In this document: positions 46,471 through 58,884 of the stretch, piece by piece
Numbering within the stretch: position 1 is the stretch's first letter
Layout of the letters: each line of letters opens with the position of its first letter
DNA from: Tetracladium setigerum
Lineage: Eukaryota; Ascomycota; Leotiomycetes; Helotiales
Direction: 5' to 3'
Assembly: GCA_031472005.1 (NCBI GenBank)
Contig: PZJY01000005.1
Location: 310,001-374,000, forward strand
DNA: 64,000 nt
Program-made: the position numbers and the translations under genes
Notes under the pieces: model-generated
Seen by the model: the letters and a program-made list of their open reading frames with translations, nothing else
What the model was told of the DNA's origin: nothing
The model's database searches: none

Positions 46471-48989
46471 CTGTTGTCACTGTGGCAGTCAGTGTGTAAC
46501 CTCAACTAGGGCAAGGAGAGGTGATTTCCTTTTGTGGACATCATGGAAGCATCATGATTTTCTCATTTCGGGATTCCGGCATCACAAAGACTTGAGTCAA
46601 TCTCGAATCTCGATGGGTGCAGTAGGTTCCTGAGCACACAAAACCTGGAGGTTTATTATTGATGGACGTTGGAAAAGTGTACTTTGCATAGAGTTTAGGC
46701 TGGTGGCACGCATAACACCTCGTGAGGTGGCGCTCTGTCAAGATCATGATTTTTTTGATGTTGATGTTCAAATGAGGATTTGGTGGTTGTTGTTGGGAGG
46801 GAAGTGACGGACGATGAAGACTCAACCGCATGTCATCCGCCAGATGGTTCCGTCGTCGCCAAATCTTCCTCATCATTATTCCTACAACAGCCAACAACTC
46901 ACTTTCCCAGCAACGTCAACTGAAACTCGCTTCTTCGAGATGCATTCTGGGCAGGAAAACTGGCCTGAAGCCGTTATGGTTTTGGGAAAAGCTGTCTCGA
47001 TTCGCGCTTGAGATGAGACGAAGGATGCCCTGGTCTGCTACCCCTCTTCCCTCAAATCCTGCTGTCACCATTGTGTTGACATGGCCTTGCAGCTTCTAAT
47101 CTCTTATGGCCTCCAAACTCTCCCTATCTCCAAGGGCCTCGGATCTCATCAAGGAGAATTCCGCATGTTGACTGCTTCTTGTACAGCACGTCTCGCCAAC
47201 ATGACCAACCTCGCCTCAACCAAGGTTGTATGCTGGCCACAACCTCCGGAGCAAAAGCCCAAGGTGTTGCAGGGCCATAGAGATATCCTCTGCATTCGAA
47301 CGGGAAACACCACGGAGTCTAGACTTCCCAACTATCCTGCGATTTCAGACAGCTTGCCCCAGCATACTTTGTATGCACATGCGGAATAGAATTTCGCAAT
47401 GCTAAATTCGACAGCAGTATGCCACGTGCTGTGACGGCTACTGTATGCAGACCATAGACCACACGATTTTCAGAGTTGCCGTGGCAAGTTTAGGTTGGCC
47501 ATGCGAGGATGGGATAAAGCTTAACAATGACTTTCTGCGGTCCTCCGATTGTTGATTAATCAATAGGTTGATACACACCAACTCTATCCGGGGCAACAGA
47601 GGAGAGAGCCTTGTGCAAAGGTTATAGTATGGCTCGGAGTATCCGTCTCGAGAGTTTTGACTACAGCTCCCCGCACTACAATCATAGGACCTTGTCAACC
47701 ACGATACTATTGAAGCTTCAAAACCACATTAATGCGGGAGGTCAGAAGCTGCAAATCGCAAGTCCAATAATCGAAGGTCACCTACTCTTCTAGGCAGCCT
47801 CCCAGATTATTGCACGAAACCTTTACGACTCGTGGTCTGCACTACTACAGTGTGCAACCACCAGTTCCAAAATTCTTCGAAGACTTTCGCTGCATTTGCC
47901 AGTCGCAACCGAAGCGAAAGCCGTGGCAAATCAGCTTCTTCTTCCTACCACAAACGGCGTTTGCTGATCTTTCTTTCAACCACAAAACTGGGAAATGTCT
48001 CACTTCGCTTCCAGCTTTTCAGAGATTCAAGGTGATTTGACATCGTTCCTGACGCCCGTTGCACCACCCTTCGATTTGCATCCTTGATTTGATGCCATGA
48101 CGCCGTTCTGTTTCTCCGCTTCTCCAGGGATATTTATTTCGGGACAAAGACGATGTTCATTTCCAATTGCGGATTATTCAAACCTTTTGTCACTGACTAA
48201 ATAATCTTTCTTCCATCATATGATCTGCAATTTAGAAATTGCTAGCCTCAGCTTGAGCTCGAGGCTAGAGAACATCACCATTCCAGCACAAATTTCAACA
48301 TCAACAAGTGACCTTTCAACTCAAGTTACTCATCTCATGGTTCCCATCGCTCAGACTGTCGATCATCTCATCTCCCGATCTTCTTATCGATAGGAGCCCC
48401 TCACTGATCACCACCAGCCACGTATGCTCCGAAAGCAAGATCTAGAACCTCGGCCTAGCACCTCCGCACCCACTCTAGCAAGGCAATCTACTCCGTAAAC
48501 ACCACCAGACGCCACAGCATTTCGAAAGCAGAAACTGATCATCCTAATCCGTCCAACGGAAACTCGAGACGAAGAAAAGAGGAACGCCTCGGCTGCCGCT
48601 AACCGAACACTGAATTGCACGAAAGCCACATGGCTCTGAGCATCCCGTGTTTTGACGTGCTGGCTCACCCGCTAGGCTAGACTTGGTGAGAAGTTACGAA
48701 GAACGAGAGACATACTTTTTTCTTTTTGATGTTGCGACACAGAAGGACCCTGGAATTCCACAAGGGGGCTTCTTTTCCCCTCACATTCGTCCCTTTCATC
48801 TCGAGGGGTTTTGGAATGTTTTTTAGTCGTCAGTAATGAGTGAAATGGAGGGTATAAATTGGTAAGATATAATTACCTCCGTTGCGGCTCGCGCGGAGTT
48901 CTCAGAGTATACTTTTTTTAGTAGCATCCTAATCAGTCTACCTTAGGTACTTCCCTACTGTACCATTTGACTATATCAAAGACGTCAAT
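46471..48989. other. gene-poor region with possible gene remnants
   Basis: 2.5 kb. Apart from the Cys/His-rich frame at 46541-46800 (minus), only short open frames with no recognisable family occur. No terminal repeats, reverse transcriptase or transposase motifs were seen. Confidence 0.4.
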
Positions 48990-49355
48990 ATGAAAGTACT
49001 CGTGACTCGCCCAAATAAGATCTACGAAAAACTACAAAAATTGAAAGCAAACCTAGCTCTCAAGCGTCGTAACAATACACAGTTGAGATTCAGTGGTGAA
49101 AGCAACGTCACGTGTATCACGACATCTCACCGTTACCGCGTCCTGATATCAGTATCAAAAGACACCACCTTACGCATTACTCGTATTGAGAAAAATATTG
49201 CTCCCCACAATATTTGCGAAAAGTATGGAAAAAAGGCGTCAAAGACGCCTTATCCGCAAAGTGGTGGTGCAAGTTTATTTTTAAAACACTTGCTGCTAGA
49301 TTTATGCTTTTTTTTCCGGAAGTGTCTTAAAGATTACCAAAGCGCTGGAATTTGA
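48990..49355 (+). CDS. orphan ORF, 121 codons, basic; doubtful
   Basis: An ATG-started frame without homologues known to me. The first 60 residues are very basic (KIYEKLQKLKANLALKRRN) and the end is hydrophobic (LFLKHLLLDLCFFF). There is no intron, clear promoter or neighbour that supports it. It may be a chance frame or a fragment of a decayed element. Confidence 0.15.
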   Translation: MKVLVTRPNKIYEKLQKLKANLALKRRNNTQLRFSGESNVTCITTSHRYRVLISVSKDTTLRITRIEKNIAPHNICEKYGKKASKTPYPQSGGASLFLKHLLLDLCFFFRKCLKDYQSAGI

Positions 49356-51011
49356 CAGATCCGAGGACTACTGTACAGTATTGATGCGACGGTTTGAGTT
49401 CGAAAGTGGTTCAGCCCACAGGGCGAGTGGAGATGGGAAAGGGGAGTTTACGAATTATACTTGGTGGATTCTAGAAGGAGTACAGTGAGCAAGCGCTTAC
49501 GAATTTTTCTCGGATTCGAGACTACCCTTCGCATTTATTTGTAATTTTTGTCAGCTCAAGTGAGTGCTGGGCAAGAGTCATGGGGAAATAGCGATTTCGA
49601 TGTCAATTTCGATGCATATTTGGATGGAACCCTCTCTTCCTAGCTAGCACATCTCTGGTGTATTGCATGCTTATTTTGCTTGCAGCCACCCTCTTTGTAA
49701 TATAATGCCATGAAAAAATGCAAGTCAAACTTGTTTCTATTCGTAACCTCGTCATTATTCTCCCTTACTTTTAGATTGCATCATCCAGTCAGAAATGGCG
49801 CTCAAAGAGAGCTTACAAAAGCTGTCCAATGTATCTTAAATGTTCTCGCATTCATTCGTGTTCAAGGAGAGCTTACAAAGATTATCAACGGACATCTCGA
49901 GCAGTATTCTCGCTCTCATTCGTCTTCAATCCGAGAGTCAAACATAGGAGAGAAGTAGAGACAATCTTCTCACATGCTTGACCGATCTTGTTCCAATTGT
50001 CTAGAGGGAGAAAAACGTATGTAAGTGTAGCACACCATCTCAAGCCCAGAGCAAAAAAAAAAGTAGTACTGTACCAGCCGGGCGGACGTAAATCATTTGT
50101 TGACTTTGTTAAGTGACCAGCAGCTTATACAATTCTGAGGCTCAACTGATTGACCGACCGACTTACGCTGGACTGATAAATCATGAAGCTGCTTATAAGT
50201 TGGGCAGACACTATGAGACAACACTCTGACAGCTACCTGAAATCTTAGAACGGACAAAAGCCCAAGATGCAAGAACGCGAGAAAAAAAGAAAGATATCTT
50301 TATATATATATATGCGAGTCTCAGCACAGAGATATAAAATTCATCATCAGCTGTCTAGCAACTACATCTATGATTCCACAAATATATACTTGTAACCAAA
50401 AACCCATCATCCACCATCCCCGCCCCCCAAAAGAGCACCCCTCTTCCCTCTCCCCGTCTTTCTCATGAAAAACTTTCAAAATAACAAAAAAACAACAACA
50501 ACACAGCATTGCGTTCTATTCATTGCAAAAAAAAGTTGGGGGTATCGTACTCGTTTCCCATTTTTCTTTTTGCATCTGTTGACCCCATCCTTCCTATCCC
50601 TCCAACCCCAGAGCAGTCAATCCGACCACAATCCCATTTCAGAACGCCAACGCTTATGGAGCAACGATCAACAACGACAACGACAATTCAAACGTAAAAC
50701 AGGCAACGACCCCTTTCTCCGAGATAAAAAGAAGGGTGAAGAAGTTGATCCCATCCTTATACACAATCCATATTTCTTGCATTCATACCAAACATAGTTC
50801 GTTCCCCTTTGCTCGCTCTGTCCATACCTGCTGTAGTCCTGTTATGAAGTAAAAGCTCTTCAGTTCTGCCGTTACATGCATCGTAACAAAGAGAAGGAAA
50901 AAAAAAGTCGAAATTATAAGATATCCAAGAAGGACTGACTAGGAAATTACAAGAGTCAAAGCCTTCCATGACCTTTCATATCATACACACCCACACCCAG
51001 GAAAGATCCGA
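49356..51011. other. gene-poor stretch with a short diverged tandem duplication
   Basis: 1.65 kb. It contains the two-copy repeat at 49802-49928, a (TA)n tract near 50300-50312 and the 3' end of the histidine kinase gene. No gene was seen. Confidence 0.4.
49802..49928. repeat. two-copy diverged tandem repeat of about 60-67 bases
   Basis: Both copies start TCAA(A/G)GAGAGCTTACAAA and end CTC(G/T)CATTCATTCGT- or CTCTCATTCGTC-like with TTCAA. The first is 49802-49861 and the second 49862-49928; the middles have diverged. Confidence 0.55.
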
Positions 51012-54000
51012 CTATTTTCCTGCATTCTTTATGGCCGACTCCTCGAAGGCTGCTAGCGACGCCGCCGCATGGTTCTTGTTTATCGTATCATGTGCAGCCT
51101 TTGTATCTCTCCGAATCTCGATGGCATCATTCGCACATTCGCCGAATGATGGGTCTCTTACCACGCTCGATGATCTCTCTGTACTAGCAGGAGGAGAAGA
51201 GACCTCTTTGGCTCTCTTCGAAGAGTGTCTCTTGATCCTGGCTTTGTTGTGTTTCTCTCCTAGGAGGGGTTTTGGAGTGGAGTCGAAGTCGTCGCCTTTT
51301 GGGCGTGTAGTGAGGTCAATTTGACTTAATTTGGGTAGCCATTCGTTGAAAGATTCGGATGTTGGTAAATCTGTTGCAGACGAGGGTTCAAGAGCGGTAT
51401 TGTCAGATCCAGAAATTTTATGGCTGGTGGAGACTCGACGTGGAGGTGATGTTCTACGTGGTTTTGGCGTCTCATCCCCAGATGACTGCATCTGCTTGAG
51501 CGGGCTTGGAGTATTTGTTCCATTGGCTGCCTTCATTACATTATTTACGATCTGCGTCCCCACTTGTTGCAAGTCAGGTGTTGCAATAGGTCCCTACACA
51601 GGTTAGTTATACTCAACATGGCGATCAAAGAAATGCTTACCCGTTGAAGATACTGGTCCAGCTTCTTCTTCAACACAGCGGAGCGCACAGGTTTCGCAAG
51701 GTAGTCATTCATCCCAGACTCCAGGCACTTCTCCCGATCACCTTGAATAGCAGACGCAGTCATAGCAATTACCAACACACTATTAACGGCGTGAGAGTTA
51801 TCTTTGCGCAAAAGTTGTGTCGCGGCATACCCATCTAGTACTGGCATTTGCACATCCATAAGAACGATGTGATAAGGTTTGCCCTCTGCCGCCATTCTTC
51901 GTAAGCCCTCAACGGCGGCCAATCCGTTGTCGTATGCGTCGACATTTTTGAAGCCCAGTTTCTCCATGAATTGAATGGCAATCTTTTGGTTGATAGGGTT
52001 GTCCTCAGCTATACAGACGCGTAGTTGTTCTCGGGAGATTTTGGAGAAATCAGGGACACGCTCGGATGTGACGGTTGTAGGAAGTGCCTCTGTACTCTCA
52101 ATATTGTCACCCGCAGCTGCTTCTGGTTTCGATTTCGGGAACTGGACAGTGAACCAAGCCGTGGTGCCTTCACCTTCGGCGCTCTCGAGTTCAATCTTAC
52201 CTGCCATCATCGATTCTATGATAGACTTGCAAATGCTGAGCCCAAGACCACTGCCACCATATTTACGAGCTGTACTTGCATCAGCTTGACTGAAAGGCTT
52301 AAAGAGCTTGCCGAGCTGCTGAGACGAGATGCCGATACCTGTATCTCGCACCCAGAAGGTCAACTGAACAGCATCGTTGCTTTCCCAGTCCGTCTTGGCG
52401 CCAACCGTAATAGATCCGTTCTCGGTAAATTTGAGAGAGTTGCCGATCAGATTGCCTAGTACTTGGTGAAGGCGTACGGGATCTCCAGAAATCAAAGATT
52501 GAGGTAGGTTGATATCTTGTAGAATTTCGACATTTTTAGAGCTCTTCTTATCTCGGTTGCTATAGGACACAGATCTGACGACTTCACGAATCATCTCATC
52601 TGGATTGAAAGCAACGATGAATAGCTTCATCTTGTCCGCTTCCATTTTGGAAAAGTCGAGTATGTCGTTGATAACAGTTAGGAGGAGATCGGCAGATATG
52701 CGGATTGAGTCGGCCAAGTACAGTTGATCCTTGCGTAGATCACTCCCGAGAAGTAGCTCTGAATTGCCAATGACTCCATTCAAGGGTGTGCGAAGTTCAT
52801 GGGAAACATTTGCGAGGAATATGGATTTTGCCTTTGCAGCCTCATTAGCCAACTTGACATTTCGAAGCGCTTCGGCCTTCGCGGCATTCGCTTGTCTCTC
52901 GGAATCAAGTGCTTTCTCGAGCGCCTTCTTCTGAACATCAACCATCGAGTTGTTGAAGGCCGAGACTTTCTCAACCTGTTTCATTGTCAAAGCATTCGAA
53001 TAGCTGATACCAATTTGATTAACAAGGAGTTGGAGTACAGTCAGGTTTCGGTCGGTAAATGCGTTTGGTTCTCCTTCGAGATACAGCACGCCGAGTAGAG
53101 GCTTGTCACCGTGACAGATTGGGATGGCAATCACCGATTTTCCGATTGGGTTGCGAGCTGCCCATGCCTCGGTCACGTTGCTGAATCGTTCATCATGGAT
53201 CAGATCTGGCAGGAATACCGTTTCCCGAAAGCGAGTGGTGTAGAGAACAACACCTTCTGCAACCAATGCGGTTTCAGCGAGAGGAATTCCAGGTATGTGA
53301 GCTTCGGCACCCTTTTCTGGAATGCCACTTGCTGCAATACTCCAACCAATAGGATCGTCATCTTCGACGACAATTGCAGCCATGGTGGCGAGACCACCAC
53401 AATTTTGCAGGATAATCTCGCACATGGTCTTGAGGAGTTGATCTACTTGTAGAACACTTGAGATGACCTGAGAGCTTTCAAGTATTGATGTCAAATCAAG
53501 CATATCAAGGGCTGGCAGGCCAGATCCAGCAGCATTTCGAGCCGAGCCACCCTGCCAGGCACCAATTCTATCCCCCTTTGTTTCCGTGATGCTCTCTCGT
53601 GTTTGTTGACGCATTGCGTTTTCATCACCTTCAAGCGTTTCGTACTGCACTGGCACAGAGTCGCCAGCGAAGTCAGTCTGTACAGTCTTATCCACAGTCC
53701 TGGTGTTTTTTGTCGGCCCCTGAAGAATGAGAACATGTTCATCTTCGAGGTGTCTGGCAACTCCGACCGCACCTACTTGCCGGTAGATTGCGATGGCCTC
53801 TTTCAGGGCAGATACGGCTGACCGGCGTGATCCGACTCGTAAAAAGCATCCTGCGAGAAGATAATTGCCGAGCGCCTCCTCAAAAGTGAAATCATTGGAA
53901 GCTGCGTGATCTAAGCTGTCTTCATAGAGTTTCATAGCACCTCCGTGGTCACCGTTCAGCTCTGCAATTTGAGCTGCCAACAACTTTGACCAAGCCAAGT

Positions 54001-57000
54001 AGTTGACATCATTCACAACTTGCCAGTCCTCGATTTTGCGTTGTAAATGCTTTATTGAGTCGATGACATGGGCAATTTCAACTTGAAGCTCTGCCTCCTT
54101 CGGTAAGGAGTCCGTCGCCGAAATGATGGATTGCGAACTGCTCAATCTCTTTACGGCGCGGAAAGGGTCTTGAAGCTTTTTCCATAAAACGCCAGCTAGT
54201 GCTAGGCCTTGGAAGAGCATGGTGAAGCGAGTATTTCTCGCCGACCACACTGAATCCGACCTATCGAGAACAGCCTTTCCCAGAGCCACCGCTGCTTCAT
54301 AATGACCATACAGATAGAGAGGGCAGATCTCAATCCCTTCGTAGAACGCAAGTGGACGTTCAATATTCAGCATCGATTCCTGTAACCACGTTTTATAAAC
54401 AGGGGAGTTGTGGGTGACGTCGCTAAGAATTTCGGTCGAAGAGCCTGTGTCAGTCATTCCTTGCAGAGCTCTGCTAACTTGGCGGAGAGCTATGACCATG
54501 GTACCCCCACGTGTATCCAACTTCCAGTCGGGAATCTCCTCCAGAGCAAACGTGCAAAACGAATCCAAATCTGCCAGGTGTTCAGAAGAAAAGAATTTGA
54601 GATGGGCAACAAGACCAAAATTCAAGATTGTAGCGGTCCTATCGCCAGCTTGAATGGCGTACTCTAGTGCACCCTCCAATTGATTGAGAGAATCTGTAAG
54701 CTTGTGTTGAAAATGGCCGATGAATAATGAGTATATCGTCCCGCCCCTTCCCATGGTGTAAGGATCCCTCCACCGATCCATCAAGTTCAAAGAGATATTT
54801 CCCATCTCGACCGCAAACCTTACCATGTTAAATCTGGTGACAGCAATCATGGCAAGATGCAAATATGCTATACCGGATTGTGGAAAATTGCCACAAGTTA
54901 TCTGGGTGTCGACCATCACAAGTGCCATTTGATAGAAAGTTAGTGTATCGGTCCACATTGCAGCGGAGATGGTTTCAACCAAGACAGCACCAACAGCAGC
55001 TATGTTGGAGCCCTTGAGAGCGGACCGAGTAGTCAACTCTTCTGTGTCGAAAGATTGAATCTTGAGCACCAGTCTCTCAAACTCTGCATCACACTTCTCG
55101 AACGTAGGCGAATCATCAACATGTACGTCCAGAGCAGCCAGACAACGTTTGAGTGCTTGAAAAGCAGCGACCGGATCAGCCTCCTGAGAGTAAACTCTTG
55201 ATTGCAAAACCCAGGCGGGAGCTTTATCGACAGGAGTTTTTGCATTGTCAAAGATCTTTTTAAGGAGTCGCTTGGTCGTGTCGTAATGTCCCATGTAAAG
55301 ATAGCACTCTGAAGCTCTCACATATAAGGTGAGAGTTTCATCGTAATAGACATCTGGAGCCCCATCGGTCCACGCATCATCTTGCAAGAGTGCGAAGCAG
55401 TTCGCGTAAAATTTGGAAGCAGTTGATCTGGCACCACTTTCAGCTGCTGTTTGGGCACAGCTAAACAATAAAGCTCTGAAAGCTTGTCTGTGGATGACAC
55501 GTTCTCTGATGACATCAATTGACTCGCAAACGTGTGAAGCAATTGTATCTCGCAATCTATCTTCGGTGGAGTGATACTTTAATAGCGTCTGTGCGATGAT
55601 GAAGTGCATCTTTGGGCCGTTATACTCTCGCAGCGAGCCAGCTGCTTGCTGGTAACGGTCGTGAGCAAAGCGAAAACGGTCATCATCTTGGGTTGCGACA
55701 ATGATGTATGCCTGGATAGTGGCTTGAAGTCCCTCAACAATATCCTGCTCGGAGAATGACTGCGCGCCCACCGAGCCGGTGTCAGAACCCAACACTGTCT
55801 CATCATCGTAATCAAACTCAGTACTCAGAAGACGTTGAATAAGCGCAAATGAGAACGATGTTCCAACCAAGGATGCCCACGCCAGAATCAATCTTGCTGC
55901 AGCAGGTAACTCGTTCAAGCGACTGGTAATGAACGCGCTGTTGAGCGTGTCATGATAGCTTTTCGTCTCAAACTGTCTGAATACACGATCAAGGTCGTAC
56001 TTCCATCCGCTTTCTTTGTAGTCATACCAAATGCATTGCTTTCGGTGGCAAGTGTCGAGCATTTCTCGCATATAAAATGGGTTGCCCGCAGTCTTCGATT
56101 GAATAACAGCAGCCAAGGGAAGGACCTCTGACTTATCAAGGCAGAGAGTGGCAGCCACATATTGCATGATATCCTCTTCACCAAGTGGATTCAAAACAAT
56201 TCTCGTTATTCCTACACCCCCGCTTTTGATGTATTCTGTAAACTTGGTCAGTAAAGTAAGGTACCGGATGGAATGGGGCGTCCAAACTGATACCCTCTGT
56301 ATTTGGGGGATTGATAATGTCGGCTATTTTTTCGGGTAGAATTTCGTCGGGTCGGAAGGTGACAAGAATGACCATTTTCGTTCTTGCAGAGACTATCTGA
56401 GTGATGAGGTTGAGTGATTCATCGTCAGCAAACTGCAAATCGTCTAGGCAAAAACAAATGAATTTGTGTTGCGTAAAGAATCTGAGCACATCCATAAAAG
56501 TGTTCATGAGTCGGACGGACTTTGTCGACGAGCCGGCGCGGAGAAAGTCCTGGGAGCTTTGGGAGCCAAGAGAAAAGCTGTAAAGGCTTGAGTTTGATGT
56601 TGACTTGTCTCGTTTTGGACCAATCTCTGCACGTAGGGATTTATTATATCCGTGAGGCAATTGGGTTGTTTGAGTTCTCACCGGTGTCCGAGGGGTATCA
56701 AGGCCCAACAAAAACTCAGGCAGACCTAAAACTTTGTGTAGCATCGGCCATGCAGGTCTGACATACTGCTTAAGAGTTTGGTGGAAGACAGTTTCTGTGT
56801 TGCTCTCTGAGAACACTTGTTTGAATAAGCTCGAAAGTAGCTTCAGCACAGGTCCAAATGGCGTTTTTTGTGCCTGGTCAAATTTCGAACTGGCAAAGTA
56901 TCCTCTCCGGCGGGCTTCGATTTGTACTGATTGAACAAGGCAACTTTTTCCTAGACCAGCGGCACCAGCGATGGTAACAACTTCGCAACGGCCTCTCCTC

Positions 57001-58884
57001 CGGAACTTTTGCGCATTGCGCTGGGTACCTAGGCTGCCAGCACCATCTTTTAAGGAATGGGGAGTTAGCCTTTGACTCGTAAGGAAATTTATGAAGTTCT
57101 TGCTCCCAAATATAGTTCGAGATCGAAAAGTTAGGAAAGGAAAGAGAATGCCCCATGGTTACCTACCGGAACTATTCTTTGAAGACGACTTCATATTATC
57201 CGATGTTGTGGTTTCAGCAATCGTTTTGTTCTCTAAGGAGAGCGCGGCACTTTTCTCCCAAGGCTTCAAAGTTAGCGGAATTGACCTGCTGGAGGAGGCC
57301 TGGCTGTCTGATGAATTATGTAGCGAAAGTGAGCCGGAACGCTTTATACCGCTACCTGCACTCAACGTAGGATTCATGTCCTCGCCTGGCACCAGGCTAT
57401 TGAGAGCAATAGATCTTGCTTGAAAGGAGCTCGTATTCTCCTCGCTAGATTCATCCGGCCCATAAACCTCCACGCGTTCATCAGAGACACTGGAGGTCGA
57501 GGATAAACTGTAAACATTTTGCTTTTGACCCAGAACATGTCGTTCAGACACCTTGTCGATAATCTTGACCACCTCGTCATGCTCTGCTGCCCGACCAATC
57601 ATGATATTCGGCAAAATGAAGAAGGAAGAGATATCCTTGGTAGCAATCTTCCAATCCCTCAGAGCAGCGGCATCCCCAGCACCAAGCAATCGTCTGACCT
57701 CAGCCAGGTCATATCTCAAGCCACTTACGGAATGGTAACGATCATTGATAATCTTCGCTGTCATCTTTTGTATGATCCGAGCTATAACGTTTGGAATGTC
57801 GAGCCGGACACTGGAAACGGAAGGGAGACGACGACTAAGGACGCTCTGGATGATATCCATAGGCGTTTCTCCTTCAAAAGCCGCCTGCTGAGTGAGCATT
57901 GTCCAGAATAATATTCCCAGTGAGTAGATGTCTGTTCTGCTATCCGGCTCGGCTGGCATGCGTCCTGTTTGCTCGGGGCTCATATACGAAAGCTTTGTTT
58001 TCGCCCCAACTTCTTTTGACAAAGTCGACCATCCGGTGCTGGTGAGACCATGCTCAAAAGTACGAAGTCCGGAGCCAAAATTGATGAGTTTGACGCTGCC
58101 CGTCTCCTGGTTCATGTGAAATGCATCCCCTCTGATTTCTCCGTGTACGATCCTTTGCCCATGATGGAGAATTTCCAGGCATTCTGTTGCCCCAACTGCG
58201 AAATCAAGGAAAGTCCTCAGAGGTACCAGTTCGTGGGGTGTAAAGTCTTCGATGATTGCTTCATGCCTTTCCCCAATCTTCCTTCCCTTGTACCAGAAGG
58301 GTCCGTAATCTACAACCCTTTCTAAGTAGTTGTCACCAATGCACTCGTAGATGCAGACAACGATGGGGCCCTTGTCGCCATGCTGCGCCGACAATCGAAC
58401 GATGTCAATAGGTTTAATGATATGCTCTCCTTCAGGGTCCACGGATGTAATCAGGTTCTTGCAAATGTGATATGCCCGCTCCTCTCGTAGCGTATGACTG
58501 GATACACGCGCAAGAACTGGCACACTGTGAGGATCCAGGCCATCATCATCATTTGGCTCGCTCTCAGGCTCGCTGGCAGAGCTCTCGAAGTCGCTGAGAC
58601 TGCTGGGTCTTGGTCGAGGTGAGCTTCGTTCAGATGAAGCGGCCGAGGTATGTGGTACACCATTGATCGAAGGATGGCCTGTATGTTTACGACCCAAAAC
58701 CTGCCTGTATAAACGTTAGAACTTATGCGCGCGGGGGACGTCTACTGTTGCCCTACCAGTTGTCGTAACTCGAGTGGAAGGGCTCGTGTTCATCCCAAGT
58801 GTATCCAGGTATCTGTCGTAGTCTCTCGAACAGTCGGGGTGGGGGATTTAATAGCTCGTTCCCAGGAGCCACAGTGCCGTCCAT
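51012..58884 (-). CDS. group X hybrid histidine kinase (pseudokinase-AAA-GAF-HK-receiver)
   Basis: A cytosolic two-component sensor of about 2,550 aa. The start at 58884 (MDGTVAPGNELLNPPPRLFE) splices to QVLGRKHTGHPS. The order is: Ser/Thr kinase-like domain about 80-370; AAA/NACHT-type ATPase with P-loop GAAGLGKS near 600; a long helical TPR-like region about 830-1750; GAF about 1770-1920; H-box VSHELRTPLNG near 1980; ATPase with N-box GNLIGNSLKF, G1 DTGIGIS and G2 GGSGLGLSI about 2085-2190; and receiver with phospho-Asp in VLMDVQMPVLDG near 2290. A Ser-rich tail follows in a last exon at 51012-51594. The kinase-like part lacks key residues (HGE for HRD, NFG for DFG). One base is missing in GGGG 56275-56278. 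Fungal group X kinases sense stress and feed a phosphorelay to response regulators; the signal here is unknown. Confidence 0.92.

Noticed and set aside
47081..47389. 102-codon plus-strand frame
   Set aside because: No family features and no neighbouring exon; kept only as part of the gene-poor description.
56890..56920. Suspected second frameshift in the histidine kinase AAA region
   Set aside because: On re-reading the bases the frame is continuous (EARRRGYFASSKFDQ), so no slip exists here.
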